Positions 14,355 to 15,539 of a stretch of 15,539 nt of DNA are shown in pieces. The notes under the pieces were generated by a model, which searched no databases, was not told the DNA's origin, and was given only the letters and a program-made list of their open reading frames with translations. Every line of letters starts with the position of its first letter. Position 1 is the stretch's first letter. A program made the position numbers and the translations under genes. Origin of the DNA: Lachnospiraceae bacterium (lineage in GTDB: Bacteria > Bacillota > Clostridia > Lachnospirales > Lachnospiraceae); contig JAGKTY010000037.1 in NCBI GenBank assembly GCA_021153185.1, positions 1 to 15,539 on the forward strand, given 5' to 3'.

Positions 14355-14960
14355 CTTAAGGTCCTCCCATGTTTTTGCTTTGAAGAGCTTAGCCCAGTGG
14401 TCAATTCCATAGGCTTTGTCTTCTTCGGTTGCCAGTTCTATGTGATTTAAATCTAGCACATTCAGTTCAAATTTTCCAGTATATAATCGGTGGTTTTTGA
14501 CATTCATAAGCTGATATTTCGCATAGAACTCCGGTGCTTCAGGAAACGGCGTGAAATCCAGAAACCCAATATGTATGGCAGCGCCGGTCAGCGCATAGTC
14601 CTGCCCTTTTGCCAGATGATCATAACTCCTGCACAGATACGACAGAGAACGGCACTGCCAGTTGTTCTCATTTTGCACCTGCATTTCAAGGTCTATATGT
14701 GTGTCATCATTCATGAGGACTGTGATATCAAGTACGTATTCCTTGCTGTCGATGTGCTGCCCTAAGACAATCGGGTTTGTGATTTCCACGCTTTTTACGA
14801 GTGCGGGTGGTATGTGCAGCAGAGAGCAGATGAGGGCTTTAAGTACCGCTATGTTCTTTTGCAAGATGGCGCGGAACATGTAGTCATTGGTGAAGGTGTA
14901 GTCGATAGGACCGGTTGCTTCAGCCAGACTCTGGCTGATTGAGAATGTTACGTTTGACAT
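14079..14960 (-). CDS. Rpn family recombination-promoting nuclease / PD-(D/E)XK putative transposase
   Basis: The 293-residue protein starts with TNDYMFRAIL (24-33), the usual opening of the Rpn/PD-(D/E)XK transposase-like family. It has the nuclease residues D78 (KEYVLDITV) and E92-M-Q94 (HIDLEMQVQ), followed by SLSYLCRSYDHLAKGQDY and HIGFLDF. A conserved AYGIDHWAKLFKAKTWEDLKM segment (183-203) leads into a C-terminal region that ends in heptad repeats (about 254-293) and is likely a coiled coil. Family members cut DNA and some act as anti-phage toxins. The ATG follows AGGAG by 7 nt. The gene stands alone, with its own promoter and a shared terminator. A nested start at codon 203 and a decayed duplicate past the stop are described separately. 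Confidence 0.9.
   Translation of the reverse strand: MSNVTFSISQSLAEATGPIDYTFTNDYMFRAILQKNIAVLKALICSLLHIPPALVKSVEITNPIVLGQHIDSKEYVLDITVLMNDDTHIDLEMQVQNENNWQCRSLSYLCRSYDHLAKGQDYALTGAAIHIGFLDFTPFPEAPEFYAKYQLMNVKNHRLYTGKFELNVLDLNHIELATEEDKAYGIDHWAKLFKAKTWEDLKMIAKQNADLKQATETLYALNCDQTIRDMCRAREDAIRHEKRMKRELAEAKATIVDKDAKLTEANAALAEKDAAIADKDAEIARLKAELAKK
14082..14201 (-). repeat. Heptad (21-bp period) repeats in the rpn 3' end
   Basis: Residues 254-293 align as seven-residue units: TIVDKDA, KLTEANA, ALAEKDA, AIADKDA, EIARLKA, ELAKK. D-K-D-A or E-K-D-A recurs at fixed heptad positions, and at DNA level GCATCCTTATC occurs twice on the plus strand. This is both a coiled-coil signature and a substrate for repeat-number change. 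Confidence 0.75.
14363..14368 (-). promoter_or_regulatory. Internal Shine-Dalgarno for the nested RpnS-like start
   Basis: GGGAGG read on the minus strand, 8 nt ahead of the in-frame ATG at 14354-14352. It is as strong as the ribosome binding site of the full-length gene (AGGAG, 7 nt spacing). Confidence 0.5.
14391..14416 (-). repeat. Internal partner of the post-stop rpn repeat
   Basis: This 26-base segment encodes KAYGIDHWA of the Rpn protein and is repeated at 14055-14080 with one mismatch. It lies about 40 bp upstream of the nested ATG. Confidence 0.85.
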
Positions 14961-15181
14961 AAAGAATCTCCTTTCGGGATAGATGTGGTGAAATCAAAAT
15001 GACTGTAGAATGAGATAACTGTCACATAATCAGAATTGTACATTACAAGAATATGAAACCTGTTTTTGGCCATTTTGAAATCATGAAGTTAATTGTGAAT
15101 GAAGCAAGAATCGACTTTGAATTAAGAATAAAGACTGCATTCGCGGATTGCTACACGCACAGACGATGTATGCTTATCCGT

Positions 15182-15210
15182 AGTATAGCATTTATGTATT
15201 TTTGTTGCAA
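15182..15210 (-). promoter_or_regulatory. Extended -10 promoter for rpn
   Basis: On the minus strand TTGCAA (15210-15205; 4 of 6), 17 nt of spacer and TATACT (15187-15182; 5 of 6) with a TGC extension directly before it. The start site would be near 15175, giving an unusually long leader of about 215 nt before the rpn ATG. Confidence 0.65.
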
Positions 15211-15269
15211 GACAAAAGCTTCTTTCATATTCCCAGTCTTTATAGACTATGTCTGATAAAAAGCGCACT

Positions 15270-15313
15270 CAAAAAAAGACCTCAGTACTATTTCTAATAC
15301 TGAAGTCTTGAAA
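15270..15313 (-). terminator. Rho-independent terminator of the Ig-like surface protein gene
   Basis: A 12-bp stem (15309-15298 paired with 15287-15276, one U-G pair) with a 10-nt loop is followed on the minus strand by seven T residues in all, two of which pair in the stem. The A-run on the other side could let it work in both directions. Confidence 0.88.
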
Positions 15314-15361
15314 AACAGCTAAACTTATTTTCCCTAAACGGACGGCAATCTGTTGTTTGAT

Positions 15362-15539
15362 TTATTTCACTTTTACCTTGAAGGTAAGCTTCTTTGTGCT
15401 TTGATCCTTGTAAACGATCGTGACTGTGATTTTCGCATTTCCTTTCTTCACACCCTTAATCTTACCACTTTTACTAATAGAAGCGACCTTTTTATTGCTC
15501 GTCTTGTAAGTCACTTTGCTAACCTTAGATTTATCAGAA
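15362..15539 (-). CDS. C-terminal end of a protein with a bacterial Ig-like (Big_2) domain, partial
   Basis: The last 58 codons of a minus-strand gene enter the window from the right and end with TAA at 15364-15362. The peptide VTYKTSNKKVASISKSGK followed by IKGVKKGNAKITVTIVYKD has the Big_2 pattern: (Y/W)xSSNxxVAxVxxxGxVxxxKxGxAxITV. The domain is very lysine-rich and ends the protein directly, with KLTFKVKVK as the final strand and no sortase motif. Such domains occur at the ends of clostridial cell-surface and secreted proteins, where they carry a catalytic or adhesive part further upstream. That part is outside the window, so the protein's function cannot be named. Confidence 0.88.
   Translation of the reverse strand, partial: SDKSKVSKVTYKTSNKKVASISKSGKIKGVKKGNAKITVTIVYKDQSTKKLTFKVKVK

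Larger units (their letters stand above)
14961..15361. other. Intergenic stretch between rpn and the Ig-like surface protein gene
   Basis: About 400 bases without a supported gene. From right to left it holds 48 nt after the surface-protein stop, that gene's terminator (15270-15313), the rpn promoter (15182-15210) and an rpn leader of about 215 nt. A plus-strand reading frame at 15053-15256 (67 codons) runs against the promoter, has no good ribosome binding site and resembles nothing known to me. Confidence 0.7.

Noticed and set aside
15053..15256. Plus-strand open frame of 67 codons in the rpn upstream region
   Set aside because: It runs antisense through the rpn promoter and leader, lacks a good Shine-Dalgarno and shows no known family pattern.

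Overview
The window most likely comes from a chromosome of the Lachnospiraceae (Clostridia, Firmicutes). The evidence is the 5' third of a 16S rRNA gene at the left edge, whose V1-V2 region reads like that family (the genus cannot be fixed from it), strong AGGAGG-type ribosome binding sites, and families typical of gut Clostridia (DUF975, YcxB-like, a clostridial-type RNase Z, a MacB-type ABC exporter with a Gram-positive adaptor, an Rpn/PD-(D/E)XK protein). Nearly all of it is minus-strand, ordinary chromosomal sequence. No insertion sequence, prophage, tRNA or CRISPR array was seen.

Layout, right to left in the direction of minus-strand transcription. At 15362-15539 lies the C-terminal end of a surface protein with a bacterial Ig-like (Big_2) repeat, followed by its own terminator. 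At 14079-14960 is an rpn-type nuclease gene with its own extended -10 promoter and a leader of about 215 nt. A plus-strand operon at 12423-13993 (small membrane protein, HExxH putative metalloprotease, DUF975 membrane protein) converges on rpn over a shared bidirectional terminator and diverges from tex over overlapping promoters. tex (9976-12315) ends at its own terminator. An ABC export operon (ATPase, HlyD/MacA-like adaptor, MacB-like permease; 6489-9803) has a clear promoter with a three-fold 11-bp repeat upstream, and a terminator at 6385-6424. A nine-gene run follows from 6331 to 650: YcxB-like, tsaE, tsaB, rimI, a zinc-ribbon protein, RNase Z, a membrane-anchored unknown, tsaD, ispD. 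It holds TsaB, TsaD and TsaE of the t6A tRNA-modification pathway together with tRNA 3'-end processing. Directly behind ispD, with no visible terminator, lies an rRNA promoter and the 16S gene, which runs off the left edge.

The most interesting signal is inside the rpn gene. An in-frame ATG at codon 203 is preceded by a near-ideal Shine-Dalgarno sequence and would yield a separate 91-residue C-terminal protein. This fits the gene-within-gene RpnL/RpnS toxin-antitoxin design described for enterobacterial Rpn proteins. The same gene has a heptad-repeat tail and, immediately after its stop codon and in the same frame, a decayed copy of its own segment from just upstream of that internal start. 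Together these look like the footprint of C-terminal domain turnover.
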